A stretch of 7,252 nt of DNA. It comes from Eubacterium sp. GTDB lineage: Bacteria; Bacillota; Clostridia; Oscillospirales; Acutalibacteraceae. The stretch is from contig JAFYGD010000244.1 of the NCBI GenBank assembly GCA_017543415.1, forward strand, positions 1 through 7,252, in the 5' to 3' direction. The position numbers and the translations under genes are program-made. Positions 5,829-7,252 of this stretch are shown one piece after another. The notes below the pieces were generated by a model. That model had not been told where the DNA came from. It worked only from the letters and a program-made list of their open reading frames with translations, and searched no databases. How positions within the stretch are numbered: the stretch's first letter is position 1; each line of letters begins with the position of its first letter.

Positions 5829-7252
5829 TATAACTGGTTTCTGATTATCTTACCGCTGATTGTTTTGGGAAGCTCCTCGCGGAATTCAACAATGCGGGGA
5901 TACTTGTAAGGAGCGGTGTTCTTTTTAACGTATTCCTGGATTTCCTTTTTGAGCTCCTCGGTGCCGCGCTTGTCTTTAACAAGAACAACGCTTGCCTTTA
6001 CTACCTGACCCCTGATTTCGTCGGGAGCAGCGGAAACGCCGCACTCAAGAACATAGGGGAGCTCCATAATTACGCTTTCAATTTCAAACGGACCGATACG
6101 GTAGCCCGAGGACTTGATTACGTCGTCAATACGGCTTACGTACCAGAAATAGCCGTCCTCATCGCGCCATGCGGTGTCGCCCGTGTGGTACATATTGTCG
6201 TAAATCGCCTCGTTGGTTTTTTCTTCGTCGCGGTAATAGCCCTTGTAAAGTCCGCAGGGAATTCCCTTGTCAAGCCTTACAACAATTTCGCCAACCTCGC
6301 CGTCGGCAACGCTCTTTCCGTTTTCGTCAACGATGTCAATATCGTATTGCGGATTCGGCTTGCCCATTGAGCCGACCTTGGTTCTGCTGCCGTAAAGGTT
6401 GCCTATAATAAGCGTTGTTTCGGTCTGACCGAAGCCCTCCATAATTGAAAGGCCCGTTGCCTCCTCAAAGCGTTTGAATACCTCGGGGTTAAGCGCTTCG
6501 CCCGCGGTTGTCATATGGTGGATTGACGATAAATCGTACTTTGATAAATCCTCCTTGATGAACAGCCTCAGCATAGTGGGCGGCGCGCAGAAGGTTGTAA
6601 TGTTGTACTGTTTGAACAGCGGCAGTAAATCGTCTGCGTGGAAGCGGTCAAAGTCGTAAACGAAAACCGCGCCCTCGCAAAGCCACTGGCCGTAAAGCTT
6701 ACCCCAGAGGGACTTGCCCCAGCCCGTGTCCGAAATGGTAAGGTGAAGTCCGTCACGCTCGCAGCAATGCCAGTATTTTGCGGTTACAAAATGACCGAGC
6801 GCATAAAGGTGGCTGTGAGCCGCCATCTTCGGATTTCCCGTAGTGCCCGAGGTGAAGAACATTACCATAGTGTCCTCGCCGCAGGGAGAGTTTTCGGTTC
6901 TATTATAGTGGGTTGAGAACATTGAATATTCCCTTGTAAAGTTGTGCCAGCCCTTGCGTTCTTCTCCAACAAGAACCTTGGTTTCAACAGTCGGCGAATC
7001 CTTGAGCGCTTCCTCAACGGATTCGGGAATCCCGTCATCCTCCATACAAACTATAGCCTTGACTCCCGCCGCATTGAAACGGTAAACAAGGTCGTGCGCC
7101 TTGAGCTGATTTGTTGCGGGAATCGGAACTGCGCCGATTTTATGCAGCGCAAGCATTGAGAACCAGAACTGATAACGGCGCTTTAAGATAAGCATAACCT
7201 TGTCGCCCTTTTTAATTCCGAGCGAGGTAAAGTAGTTAGCCGTTCTGTTGCT
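5828..7252 (-). CDS. AMP-forming medium-chain/aryl acyl-CoA synthetase (ACSM-like), 5'-truncated by window edge
   Basis: Converts a free carboxylic acid, ATP and CoA to acyl-CoA, AMP and pyrophosphate. The frame stays open upstream of the Met at 7195 to the right edge (19 further codons, including YFTSLGIKKGDKV, a conserved N-terminal motif), so the real start is outside the window; 474 residues are visible of an expected 540-560. Counting from Met7195, I see the ATP-binding FFTSGTTGNPK (113-123), SDTGWGKSLWG (155-165, a hallmark of ACSM and acetate-type enzymes), the A5 motif GFGQTETT (254-261), YHTGDTAWRDEDGYFWYVSR (336-355), DDVIKSSGYRIGPFEIE (357-373) and PKTISGK with the expected catalytic Lys449. 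The protein ends six residues after that Lys, a short tail. Likely substrates are medium-chain, branched-chain or aryl acids. It is the first visible gene of the operon and overlaps the NTPase gene by one base. It is only distantly related to the ligase ending at 815. Confidence 0.93.
   Translation of the reverse strand, partial: SNRTANYFTSLGIKKGDKVMLILKRRYQFWFSMLALHKIGAVPIPATNQLKAHDLVYRFNAAGVKAIVCMEDDGIPESVEEALKDSPTVETKVLVGEERKGWHNFTREYSMFSTHYNRTENSPCGEDTMVMFFTSGTTGNPKMAAHSHLYALGHFVTAKYWHCCERDGLHLTISDTGWGKSLWGKLYGQWLCEGAVFVYDFDRFHADDLLPLFKQYNITTFCAPPTMLRLFIKEDLSKYDLSSIHHMTTAGEALNPEVFKRFEEATGLSIMEGFGQTETTLIIGNLYGSRTKVGSMGKPNPQYDIDIVDENGKSVADGEVGEIVVRLDKGIPCGLYKGYYRDEEKTNEAIYDNMYHTGDTAWRDEDGYFWYVSRIDDVIKSSGYRIGPFEIESVIMELPYVLECGVSAAPDEIRGQVVKASVVLVKDKRGTEELKKEIQEYVKKNTAPYKYPRIVEFREELPKTISGKIIRNQL

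Overview
The window looks like a chromosomal segment of an anaerobic Firmicute, most likely class Clostridia and related to the gut/rumen Oscillospiraceae or Ruminococcaceae. This is inferred from protein character, strong AGGAGG-type ribosome binding sites, sigma-A-like promoters, moderate GC content and ferredoxin-linked 2-oxoacid metabolism. No mobile element, CRISPR array, tRNA or rRNA was seen. Nearly all of the sequence is accounted for by genes or by short intergenic regions holding a promoter and/or a terminator.

Layout, left to right. Bases 1-815 (+) hold the C-terminal half of a fatty-acyl-CoA synthetase of the AMP-forming family, cut by the left edge and closed by an intrinsic terminator (826-861). 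A strong extended -10 promoter (885-913) then drives a 71-residue glycine-rich membrane protein (952-1167, +). That gene converges on a glutamine-synthetase-family gene (1267-2487, -), and the two are separated by two hairpins (1200-1240 and 1247-1268). The glutamine-synthetase-like gene has its own near-consensus promoter (2523-2551).

The rest, from the right edge down to 2602 (-), is one compact operon. In order of transcription it encodes an AMP-forming medium-chain/aryl acyl-CoA synthetase (5828 to beyond 7252, cut by the right edge), a small P-loop NTPase of unknown role (5175-5828), and then the delta (ferredoxin), alpha, beta and gamma subunits of a four-subunit 2-oxoacid:ferredoxin oxidoreductase (5160 to 2602). 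It ends at a textbook terminator (2557-2592). Genes overlap by one base or lie within about 14 bases of each other.

Working together: the ligase makes an acyl-CoA from a free acid, and the oxidoreductase interconverts acyl-CoA + CO2 + reduced ferredoxin with a 2-oxoacid. The operon could therefore salvage branched-chain or aromatic acids into amino-acid precursors by reductive carboxylation, or run oxidatively during amino-acid fermentation. The most unusual items are the P-loop NTPase placed between the ligase and the oxidoreductase, and the glutamine-synthetase homologue, which lacks several residues that are catalytic in canonical enzymes.
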